Of a stretch of 11,674 bases of DNA, positions 5,504 through 11,657 are shown piece by piece. Positions within the stretch are counted from its first letter, which is position 1. Each line of letters opens with the position of its first letter. Made by a program: the position numbers and the translations under genes. A model generated the notes under the pieces. It searched no databases. It was not told the origin of the DNA and was given only the letters and a program-made list of their open reading frames with translations. Source of the stretch: JANMMJ01 sp964543235 (GTDB lineage: Bacteria; Pseudomonadota; Alphaproteobacteria; Rhizobiales; Aestuariivirgaceae); NCBI GenBank assembly GCA_964543235.1, contig CAZIXE010000092.1:1-11674 (forward strand), read 5' to 3'.

Positions 5504-7876
5504 TCACGAGCGCGGCCGTTCCTTCTTCGGGTCGTAGTGCGGAAATGGCGTAACGATCGCCGGAAGCCGTTTCTGCTGTCCATCGAGCTTGCCGACCTCG
5601 ACCGCAGTCCCCGGCTGAGCATGCACGACATCGAGCCTTGCCAGCGCAATATTCTTGCCGAGGATGGGCGAGCGCGTGCCTGATGTCACAACTCCGATCT
5701 GGGCCCGCCCGACATGCACGCAGTCGCCATGGCCGACCGCTTCGTTGCTCGCGATTTCCAGGCCAACGAGCCGGTGGCGCGGATGCTCCTTACGCTCGAT
5801 CAGCGCCGCCTTGCCAATGAAGTCGGAACTCTTGGACTTGAGCGGGACCGTGAACCCGATGCCTGCCTCGAAGGGATCGGTCTGATCGGAAAACTCGTAA
5901 CCGGCGAAGATCAGCCCGGCCTCGATCCGCACCATGTCGAGTGCCTCGAGCCCGATGGGCGAAATGCCGTGCTTTTCGCCCGCCGCCCAGACGGCATCGA
6001 ACACGGCCAGGGCATCTTTGGGATGACAGAAGATCTCGTAGCCAAGTTCACCGGTATAGCCGGTTCGTGACACGACGACTGGTGCTCCTTCGAAATGACC
6101 GATACGGCCGACACAGAACCGGAACCATTCCAGTTCGCCAATCGCCGGTTGCGCCGGCGCCGTCCAGATGATCTCTTTGAGGAGGTCGCGGCTTCTCGGG
6201 CCCTGAACGGCAATGTTGTGAAGCTGCTCGGTGGACGATCTCACCCACGCCTTGTAGCCCATCGCTTCTGCCTGCTGGCGCAGCCACAGACCGGAGAAAT
6301 CGTCGCCACCGATCCAGCGGAAATTGTTCTGCGCCAGGCGAAACACCGTCCCGTCGTCGATCATTCCGCCATGTTCGTAACACATGGCCGTGTAGACCAC
6401 ATGGCCGGGTGACAATCTGGCGATGTCCCGCGTCAGGCAATACTGCAGCAGCGCCTCGGCATCGGGTCCGGTCACCTCGAACTTGCGCAGAGGCGAGAGG
6501 TCCATCACCACGACTCGTTCCCGGCAGGCCCAGTACTCGTCGATGGCATTGGCGTTGTTGAACCGCACCGGCAACCAGTAGCCCCTGTACGCCGTGAAGT
6601 TTCGGGTCAATGCGGAAAAGCGCGGATGAAACGCTGTTTCGCGGGTGAGTTGGGGATCGGCTTCAGGTGTCATGCGATAGGCCACGGCTCTTGAGAACTT
6701 GTGCTCGGGCGAATAGGTGCGCACATGGATGTCGGTCGGATCCCAGCCATTGGCTGCATCAATGTCGTCGGGGCAGGCGGAGGAGACGCAGACCAGGTCG
6801 GTGAGGGCCCGCATCAGCACGTAGTCGCCGGGCCGCGACCATGGCTCGTCGAGATACAGCTGGTTCTGAGCGTCAATGTTGGTGTTATAGAAGTAGTTGA
6901 GCGCTTCCCAGCCCTTCCGGCGAGCGATGCCGTAGGGTGCCAGGGCCGTGTTGAAGTTCTCGGTGCAGTTGACATGCCCCGGATAACCCATGTCGTCGTA
7001 ATAGCGGCTGTTGCAAGCGGTTGCGAAGGCATCATGCCGGCCGACCGTGTCCTGGACGATTTCGATGAGCGGCTCGAAATCACGGCCGAAGGCTTTTGAA
7101 GGAAGCCCCGGCGCTGGATAGCTCCGCCCCGTCAGTGTCCGCGTCACCGTCGCATCAAGGGCATTCTCGATGCCCGCGTCGAGTTTGCGCAATGAAAAGC
7201 ACTGGAAATCGGTGCATTGTCTGCCAGCAACATCGATCACCTGGATGTATTCCCCTGCCTTGACCACATAGGCAGAAGCTGTAGCAGCAGCGATACGGAT
7301 GTCTTGCAGGGGATCGGCAAGTGGTTCGGGAAGCGAAGCATCGGCCTTGACCGGCTGATGCCGGGCCCGTTCCACCATCAGTTGCAGCGGTGTCGTGGTG
7401 GCCTGCTCGTGCGGCGGCATGGGCGTTCCCGGTGCCGCGACGATTAACAGCCCGTCACGCTCGACCGTGAAACTGGCGCGGTTGCCGGGGATTGAAGATG
7501 ACCCGAAAACATGGATGGCTTTAGCTTTCTCTAGGGCGATGCCGTGGTGCTTGAGGGCCGCGCGCGTGCGCGTCGCGCTATCGCCGTCAGCGGCCAGCAG
7601 CGCCATGAGTCCGTCTGGTGCGCCCGTGGGTTTGGCACCGATCCCGCCGGGATCGCAGCGGCCATCGGCTCCCGCAAACAGGATTTCGCAAGGCTGTAAC
7701 CCCTCGATATCCGTTACCGTGATGCGGTCACCGGCAAAGACCTGAACGGTGACGCTGCCACCACCCGGGATGGGGTAACGCTCGGTATTTGCAGCGAGAA
7801 CCCGAAGACCGGGCCTGAGGATACGGCTGGGCCGCGGCGCGCTTCCTTCAAATCCGCGGCTGGGGATGTCCTGCAT
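5504..7876 (-). CDS. Tandem DUF1989 - GcvT fusion protein (aminomethyltransferase-family enzyme)
   Basis: A 790-residue fusion. Residues about 194-420 are a DUF1989 (urea carboxylase-associated) module. It has AGEYIQVIDVAGRQCTDFQCF (207-227) and GHVNCTENFNTALAPYGI (300-317), the family's Cys-containing signature. Residues about 30-165 look like a second, degenerate copy: PGGGSVTVQVFAGDR plus TDIEGLQPCEILFAG line up with 194-228 but lack the GH-NC-EN motif. Residues about 440-775 are a full GcvT/aminomethyltransferase domain with GGMIDDGTVF (503-512, including the conserved Asp of T-proteins), GYTGELGYEIF (606-616), RIEAGL and the C-terminal barrel. DUF1989 includes the CgdA/CgdB carboxyguanidine deiminase subunits; GcvT-family members transfer one-carbon groups to tetrahydrofolate. 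The substrate is unknown; an N- or S-methylated small compound is inferred. The start has AAGGAG 10 nt upstream. No glycine-cleavage P or H gene is adjacent. Confidence 0.85.
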   Translation of the reverse strand: MQDIPSRGFEGSAPRPSRILRPGLRVLAANTERYPIPGGGSVTVQVFAGDRITVTDIEGLQPCEILFAGADGRCDPGGIGAKPTGAPDGLMALLAADGDSATRTRAALKHHGIALEKAKAIHVFGSSSIPGNRASFTVERDGLLIVAAPGTPMPPHEQATTTPLQLMVERARHQPVKADASLPEPLADPLQDIRIAAATASAYVVKAGEYIQVIDVAGRQCTDFQCFSLRKLDAGIENALDATVTRTLTGRSYPAPGLPSKAFGRDFEPLIEIVQDTVGRHDAFATACNSRYYDDMGYPGHVNCTENFNTALAPYGIARRKGWEALNYFYNTNIDAQNQLYLDEPWSRPGDYVLMRALTDLVCVSSACPDDIDAANGWDPTDIHVRTYSPEHKFSRAVAYRMTPEADPQLTRETAFHPRFSALTRNFTAYRGYWLPVRFNNANAIDEYWACRERVVVMDLSPLRKFEVTGPDAEALLQYCLTRDIARLSPGHVVYTAMCYEHGGMIDDGTVFRLAQNNFRWIGGDDFSGLWLRQQAEAMGYKAWVRSSTEQLHNIAVQGPRSRDLLKEIIWTAPAQPAIGELEWFRFCVGRIGHFEGAPVVVSRTGYTGELGYEIFCHPKDALAVFDAVWAAGEKHGISPIGLEALDMVRIEAGLIFAGYEFSDQTDPFEAGIGFTVPLKSKSSDFIGKAALIERKEHPRHRLVGLEIASNEAVGHGDCVHVGRAQIGVVTSGTRSPILGKNIALARLDVVHAQPGTAVEVGKLDGQQKRLPAIVTPFPHYDPKKERPRS

Positions 7877-7903
7877 GGAACATGCGCTCCTTTCGGAGTG
7901 ATG

Positions 7904-7932
7904 AGCCTACACCCGGTGGATCACTGAATCAA
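7904..7932 (-). promoter_or_regulatory. Candidate promoter of the DUF1989-GcvT gene
   Basis: Read on the minus strand, TTGATT (7932-7927) and TAGGCT (7909-7904) are separated by 17 bases and lie about 30 bases before the ATG at 7876. The -10 match is weak. The first AATTGGT box overlaps the -35 by two bases, which fits a regulated promoter. A promoter here would make the gene a separate unit from the sulfur operon upstream. Confidence 0.3.
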
Positions 7933-7959
7933 TTGGTATGAAATTGGTCCAAAATTGGT
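7931..7959. promoter_or_regulatory. Three AATTGGT boxes at 11-bp spacing (operator-like array)
   Basis: AATTGGT occurs at 7931-7937, 7942-7948 and 7953-7959, each 11 bases from the last, close to one helical turn. The array lies in the 82-bp gap before the DUF1989-GcvT gene and its last base touches the stop codon of the flavoprotein gene. AATTGGT is the half-site of GntR/FadR-group regulators such as PdhR (ATTGGTNNNACCAAT), but those are inverted, whereas these are direct repeats. TTGGTCCAA within the array (7944-7952) is a small inverted element. No GntR gene is in the window. Confidence 0.5.
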
Positions 7960-9218
7960 TAGCCAAACATGCCCAATGTCATGGCATCGTACCAATCCAC
8001 GGCTTGCAGCGCTGTCTTGCGGCGAAGTTCGGGGCTTTCATCCACCTGCGACACGAAGCTGGAAATGCTGGCAATCTTGCCATCCTTCGGGGCGTAGGCT
8101 GCACCGATGTAGACACTGTCGTCGGGTGCAATGGCGCTCCAGCAGGTATTGAAGTACCGCGCCTCGGGCAAAGGCTTGCCCGCAAGGGCGGCGGCGATGG
8201 CGAAGCTGGCCATGCGCGCCTGGCTGGCCGCCGCAAAGGCCGATTTCGGCATATCGCCGGCAATGCAGGAATCTCCGATCACATGGATCGCCGGGTCGAT
8301 CGTTGATTGCATGGTTTCCGGTACCACCGGACAGAATTGCGAGTCATTCACCAGACCGGCCGCCACCGCCAGTTCTCCGGCTACCTGCCGGGGAATCGGA
8401 TTGATGACATCTGCCTGAAACGTATCGATTTCGGTTTCGACCGTCATTGACTTGTGGTCGAGCGCCTTGATGCCACCCAGCACATCCGCCCCGATCCACT
8501 GAATCATGCCGGGATAGTGCCGTTCCCATCCCTCCATGAACAGCGCCTGCTTGGAAAACTTGTCCTTGGGATCGAGAATCGTGATCTTCACTTTCTTGCG
8601 CCCGGTGGACGCCATCAGATGCGCGATCATTGAAATGCGCTCGTAGGGACCTGGCGGGCAACGGTAGGGATTAGGCGGAGCGATCATCACGATTCGCGCC
8701 CCGTCTTTCACCGCATCGAGCTGGGCCCTGAGCTTGACGGTTTGTGCTCCCGCCTTCCAGGCATGCGGGAGTCTATCGGCAGTGGCCTCGGAGTATCCCG
8801 GAATCGATGCGTAATCGAGCGCAATTCCCGGCGAAAGGATGAGCGTGTCGTAGGCGATTTCCGCCCCGTCGGCGAGCGTGACCCGCTTACGGTCGCGCTT
8901 CAGGCCGGTCACTCGCGCATGGACCACTCTGATGCCGCCAAAACGGTCGTAGCCATGGGTGATGGACTCCAGAGACCGTATCCCGCCTAACACGAGATTG
9001 GAGAAGAAACATGTCGTGTAGCGTTTGTCCTGCTCCACCAGGGTGATGTCGATGGCGCCGCCCGTCAACCGTTGCAGCGTCTGGGCCGCAGTGGCACCGC
9101 CGGCCCCTCCGCCGACCACCACGACATGGTGTTTGGCCTGGCCGGTTGCATGCACTGACGGCAGCACGACCAGAGCGGCACAGCCTGCCTTGACCACTGC
9201 CCGGCGGGAAAGGGTCAC
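7959..9218 (-). CDS. fccB: Flavocytochrome c sulfide dehydrogenase, FAD subunit (FccB/SoxF type)
   Basis: A 419-residue periplasmic flavoprotein. The N-terminus SRRAVVKAG followed by a hydrophobic run is a twin-arginine export signal, which fits export with folded FAD. The FAD-binding motif VVVGGGAGG is at 33-41 and the second FAD motif HVIGDSC at 312-318. C187 in YRCPPGPYER and C359 in FNTCWS match in context and spacing the redox-active cysteine pair of flavocytochrome c sulfide dehydrogenase. The C-terminal part has the FCSD flavin-binding domain. The family oxidises sulfide to sulfane sulfur or polysulfide and passes electrons to its cytochrome c subunit. The gene starts at GTG 9218, overlapping the cytochrome stop (GTGA), with GGAGG at 7 nt. 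SoxF of Sox clusters is a close relative, so fccB and soxF names are both possible. Confidence 0.9.
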   Translation of the reverse strand: MTLSRRAVVKAGCAALVVLPSVHATGQAKHHVVVVGGGAGGATAAQTLQRLTGGAIDITLVEQDKRYTTCFFSNLVLGGIRSLESITHGYDRFGGIRVVHARVTGLKRDRKRVTLADGAEIAYDTLILSPGIALDYASIPGYSEATADRLPHAWKAGAQTVKLRAQLDAVKDGARIVMIAPPNPYRCPPGPYERISMIAHLMASTGRKKVKITILDPKDKFSKQALFMEGWERHYPGMIQWIGADVLGGIKALDHKSMTVETEIDTFQADVINPIPRQVAGELAVAAGLVNDSQFCPVVPETMQSTIDPAIHVIGDSCIAGDMPKSAFAAASQARMASFAIAAALAGKPLPEARYFNTCWSAIAPDDSVYIGAAYAPKDGKIASISSFVSQVDESPELRRKTALQAVDWYDAMTLGMFG

Positions 9219-9499
9219 TTGTAGACCTCCGCGAAGTAAGCCTTGAGCGCTGCGACGTCCTCCGGCGACAGGCTCTCGGCGACCGTCTTCATGAGCGAGC
9301 TTGTTCGGCCCCCACTCTTGAACTCATTGAGTATCCGTTCGATGTCGGTACGCGCCATGGTCTCAAGCGGTGGAATAGCGCCAGCCACCGAAACGCGCCC
9401 ATGACAGCCGCCGCAGCCATTGGCCAGCTGGGCTCCGTCCGCGGCGAAGGCAAGGGAGGACCCCGCGGCAAAGAAAACCAGGGCCGCGAGCGTTCTCAA
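9215..9499 (-). CDS. Small monoheme cytochrome c (FccA/SoxE-like electron acceptor)
   Basis: I chose TTG 9499, giving 94 residues, because GGAGG lies 4 nt upstream and TTGA overlaps the soxZ stop. The TTG also opens directly onto a good Sec signal peptide (RTLAALVFFAAGSSLAFA). A start at 9553 would overlap soxZ by 58 bases and prepend a charged non-signal stretch. The heme site is CGGCH at 29-33; M70 in SSLMKT is the likely axial ligand, placed as in FccA-type class I cytochromes. Only one heme motif is present, whereas purple-bacterial FccA and SoxE are usually diheme. Position directly before the flavoprotein gene identifies it as the electron-accepting subunit or partner. Confidence 0.82.
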   Translation of the reverse strand: MRTLAALVFFAAGSSLAFAADGAQLANGCGGCHGRVSVAGAIPPLETMARTDIERILNEFKSGGRTSSLMKTVAESLSPEDVAALKAYFAEVYK

Positions 9500-9822
9500 G
9501 AAACCTCCAGGAATGCATTTGCCGTCCAGCTTTCGCCTCCTTCCTCGTGCCATCGGCAGACAAGCGTTCCGCTCTTCTCGGCGCGCATCGTGAACCGGAG
9601 GAACGGATTTGCGGCAACGGCCGGCTCGAGTTCGGCGGCAAACACCAGTTCGCCGTCGAAATGCGCTTCGAACGCATGGATGATCCGGCGCGGCACGCGC
9701 CCACCTGACTTGTCTTTGCGCAGTCCCGATTCCATCGGGTGGATGATGAAACTGCGCACATCGACGATCTCGCCACGCTTGGCGCGTTCCGGCAGCTTGA
9801 TCCGCGGCGAGGCGTCGGTCAT
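9496..9822 (-). CDS. soxZ: SoxZ, sulfur carrier complex subunit
   Basis: A 108-residue protein with no signal peptide, of usual SoxZ length. SoxZ-type stretches are visible: KRGEIVDVRSFIIHPMESGLRKD (residues about 15-37), then a beta-rich immunoglobulin-like core, and the ending GGESWTANAFLEV. SoxZ pairs with SoxY and is exported by SoxY's signal as a heterodimer that carries the sulfur intermediate in the periplasm. The ATG follows directly on the soxY stop with no gap, and the stop overlaps the TTG of the cytochrome gene. Confidence 0.93.
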   Translation of the reverse strand: MTDASPRIKLPERAKRGEIVDVRSFIIHPMESGLRKDKSGGRVPRRIIHAFEAHFDGELVFAAELEPAVAANPFLRFTMRAEKSGTLVCRWHEEGGESWTANAFLEVS

Positions 9823-10257
9823 TCAGGTCTCACATCCATTGATCTGGACTTCCACGTGTTTCCTCCCTGACCAGCAGCTTCCATCGGCATAGCGAGCGAG
9901 GCCGATGAGCGTCTGCGTTGCTGCCAGCCGGATACGGGTTGAAACCCGTGCTTCGCCACTGAGCCGCGAAAACCGGTAGATGGCGACCTTTCCGAACGGG
10001 TTGGCGGGCGCCAGCAGCATCATGCTCTCCACCAGATCGCTACCCGCCATGGCACTCGCGGCCGCAAAGGTGATTGGCACGGTGAAACCGTCGGTCACGC
10101 TTTCTTCGATATCGAGCGTCACGCGGCCCGCCTTCAGCGGCGCGCCGTCAGTGAAGGCAAGGATCGTCTCTTCAACATCGATCAGCGCATACGCCGGCAC
10201 TGCGCAGCTCGCGGCCAGCGTCAGGATCAGCGCACGGCGGGTCAGAGGCAGCGGCAT
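9823..10257 (-). CDS. soxY: SoxY, sulfur carrier subunit with atypical C-terminus
   Basis: A 144-residue protein from ATG 10257 (TTG 10275, flush with the upstream stop, is an alternative adding six residues). The N-terminus LTRRALILTLAASCAVPAYA is a Tat-like signal. Following it are SoxY-type features: EETILAFTDGAPLKAGRVTLDIEESVTDG, then TVPITFAAASAM, and ADGSCWSGRKHVEVQING near the end. Normal SoxY ends GGCGG, whose Cys carries the sulfur through a swinging arm; here the protein ends NGCET, with the Cys (C142) kept but the glycines after it replaced. A second Cys at 128 (DGSCW) could pair with it. It forms a heterodimer with SoxZ, the next gene. Confidence 0.88.
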   Translation of the reverse strand: MPLPLTRRALILTLAASCAVPAYALIDVEETILAFTDGAPLKAGRVTLDIEESVTDGFTVPITFAAASAMAGSDLVESMMLLAPANPFGKVAIYRFSRLSGEARVSTRIRLAATQTLIGLARYADGSCWSGRKHVEVQINGCET

Positions 10258-10275
10258 GCTGCAATAATAGCCCAA

Positions 10276-11187
10276 TCAGCCTGCCAGAAAAGCATTTACG
10301 GCGAACCGCTCCGGGAGCGGCGCCACCGCGCCAAAGCCAAGCGTGGATAGAGCCGCCGCTGCATTGGCAAACTCCACCGCCTCCTCAAGTGCAGCACCGC
10401 GACAGAGTTCCGCCAGCAGGGCCCCCGTGAAAGCGTCGCCGGCACCGGTCGCATCGACGGCCACTACCCGTCGCGCCGGAACCATGAATTCCCGCTCTCC
10501 CCTGGCCGCGAATACGCCTTCGCCGCCAAGCGTCACGATGACGGACGCATGACCCGAACCGCGCAGCTGCCTGGCAATAGTCGGCGGGTCGCTGGAGCCC
10601 ACGAGTTGTGCCGCGTCTTCGAGAGAAGTCTTCACGACTGAGGCCTGCCGGGCCGTTGCGAGGATCACGGGTGCCGCCTGTTCGATCGGCCAGAGTCTGA
10701 GGCGGAGATTGGTGTCGTAGCTGACCGCCGTGCCTGCCCTCTGTGCCAAGGCGATTGCGTGCTTGACGGCAGCCAGGGCCGAATTGCTGATTGCCTGGCT
10801 GATCGCCGAAACGTGAAGATATTTGGCAGCGGCAATGTGGTCCGCCGGGATATGATCGGGCTCCATGAAACTGGCGGCCGAACCGTTGCGGTTATATGAA
10901 AAGCTGTGGCCTGCCGCGCCGTGCGTAACCAGGTAGAGGCCAGTCGGAGCATCCGGCAACACGGTGACACCTTGCCTGTTGACGCCCTCCCTGTCCCACA
11001 GATCGAGCAGGGCCTTGCCGGGCGCATCGTCGCCAACCAGAGTGATATAGGAGGTCTTTGCGCCCAGTCGCGCTGCGGCGATTGCTGCGTTTGATGTATC
11101 GCCGCCAAACCCCGGCAGGAAACGCCCGTCCGGCTGCTCGTTCAGTTCGAACAGCGGCTCGCCGAGTGCAACGACATCGAACTTCAA
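10276..11187 (-). CDS. PfkB-family carbohydrate kinase (2-keto-3-deoxygluconate kinase-like)
   Basis: A 303-residue cytoplasmic sugar kinase of normal length. N-terminal signature: GFGGDTSNAAIAAARLG (26-42). C-terminal PfkB signature: DATGAGDAFTGALL (245-258) with catalytic base D251. SYDTNLRLRLW (156-166) resembles the D-x-N-x-R-x-x-L-W stretch of 2-keto-3-deoxygluconate kinases, the best guess for substrate class. The start is TTG 11187, overlapping the preceding stop as TTGA. The next gene (SoxY) follows within 18 bases or none. A sugar kinase inside a sulfur-oxidation operon is unexpected; a role in sulfo-sugar or Entner-Doudoroff-type metabolism is possible but not shown. Confidence 0.87.
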   Translation of the reverse strand: MKFDVVALGEPLFELNEQPDGRFLPGFGGDTSNAAIAAARLGAKTSYITLVGDDAPGKALLDLWDREGVNRQGVTVLPDAPTGLYLVTHGAAGHSFSYNRNGSAASFMEPDHIPADHIAAAKYLHVSAISQAISNSALAAVKHAIALAQRAGTAVSYDTNLRLRLWPIEQAAPVILATARQASVVKTSLEDAAQLVGSSDPPTIARQLRGSGHASVIVTLGGEGVFAARGEREFMVPARRVVAVDATGAGDAFTGALLAELCRGAALEEAVEFANAAAALSTLGFGAVAPLPERFAVNAFLAG

Positions 11188-11618
11188 GTCTTGGGTTTCA
11201 GCCGCACCACGACATCGATGCGGTCAATAACGGTTCCTGCCGGAATATCGGGCAGGCCCTCGACCCGCACATCGTCGGAGTGGATGTCCACCAGCTCGCC
11301 CCGTCCCTCGAGATAGTAGTGGAAATGATTGGACGTATTGGTGTCGAAGTAGGTGCGGTCACCTTCGATTGCCACCTCGCGCAACAGTCCCGCCGTAGTG
11401 AACAGGTTGAGCGTGTTGTACACGGTGGCTAGCGAGATCGGCAGTCTTGCGGCTTGCGCCTCTGCGAAGATCATTTCGGCGGTAAAATGCCGGTCGCCCT
11501 CGCCGAAGAGGAGTTGGGCAAGGGCCAGCCGCGGCCGCGTCAGCCGCAGGCCCGCCTTGCGCAGCCTTTCCTCCAAAAGCCCTATATCGAGTGGCCCTGT
11601 GGTCTTTGTATGTCTCAT
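11184..11618 (-). CDS. irr: Fur-family iron response regulator, Irr-like
   Basis: A 144-residue protein from ATG 11618; an in-frame TTG at 11657 would add 13 residues but overlaps a promoter-like sequence. The DNA-binding domain contains LRKAGLRLTRPRLALAQLLFGEG and RHFTAEMIFAEA, with recognition helix ISLATVYNTLNLF (61-73). The dimerisation part has TYFDTNTSNHFHYY (89-102) and ends DVVVRLKPK. These match Irr proteins, including the His-rich stretch (usually three adjacent His, here NHFH) and absence of the CxxC zinc motifs of Fur. Irr is the haem-responsive iron regulator of Rhizobiales and relatives. It heads the operon with the kinase and sulfur genes, so it probably controls them or itself. 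A paralogue elsewhere in the genome is possible, so the symbol is tentative. Confidence 0.8.
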   Translation of the reverse strand: MRHTKTTGPLDIGLLEERLRKAGLRLTRPRLALAQLLFGEGDRHFTAEMIFAEAQAARLPISLATVYNTLNLFTTAGLLREVAIEGDRTYFDTNTSNHFHYYLEGRGELVDIHSDDVRVEGLPDIPAGTVIDRIDVVVRLKPKT

Positions 11619-11627
11619 GAGTGCCGC

Positions 11628-11657
11628 TATATAACCGAAGCGGGCAGAGGGAGGCAA
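11628..11657 (-). promoter_or_regulatory. Candidate promoter of the Irr-led operon, close to leaderless
   Basis: On the minus strand TTGCCT (11657-11652) and TATATA (11633-11628) are separated by 18 bases. The -10 ends only 9 bases before the ATG at 11618. Transcription would therefore start at or within a few bases of the start codon, which agrees with the absence of a Shine-Dalgarno there. The remaining bases to the window end show nothing recognisable. Confidence 0.35.

Noticed and set aside
5504..7876. Ordinary glycine-cleavage T protein
   Set aside because: The protein is about twice the usual T-protein length, with two N-terminal DUF1989-type modules, and no gcvH or gcvP lies nearby.
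9500..9553. Upstream extension of the cytochrome gene to 9553
   Set aside because: It overlaps soxZ by 58 bases and gives a charged, non-signal N-terminus. TTG 9499 with GGAGG and a clean signal peptide fits better.
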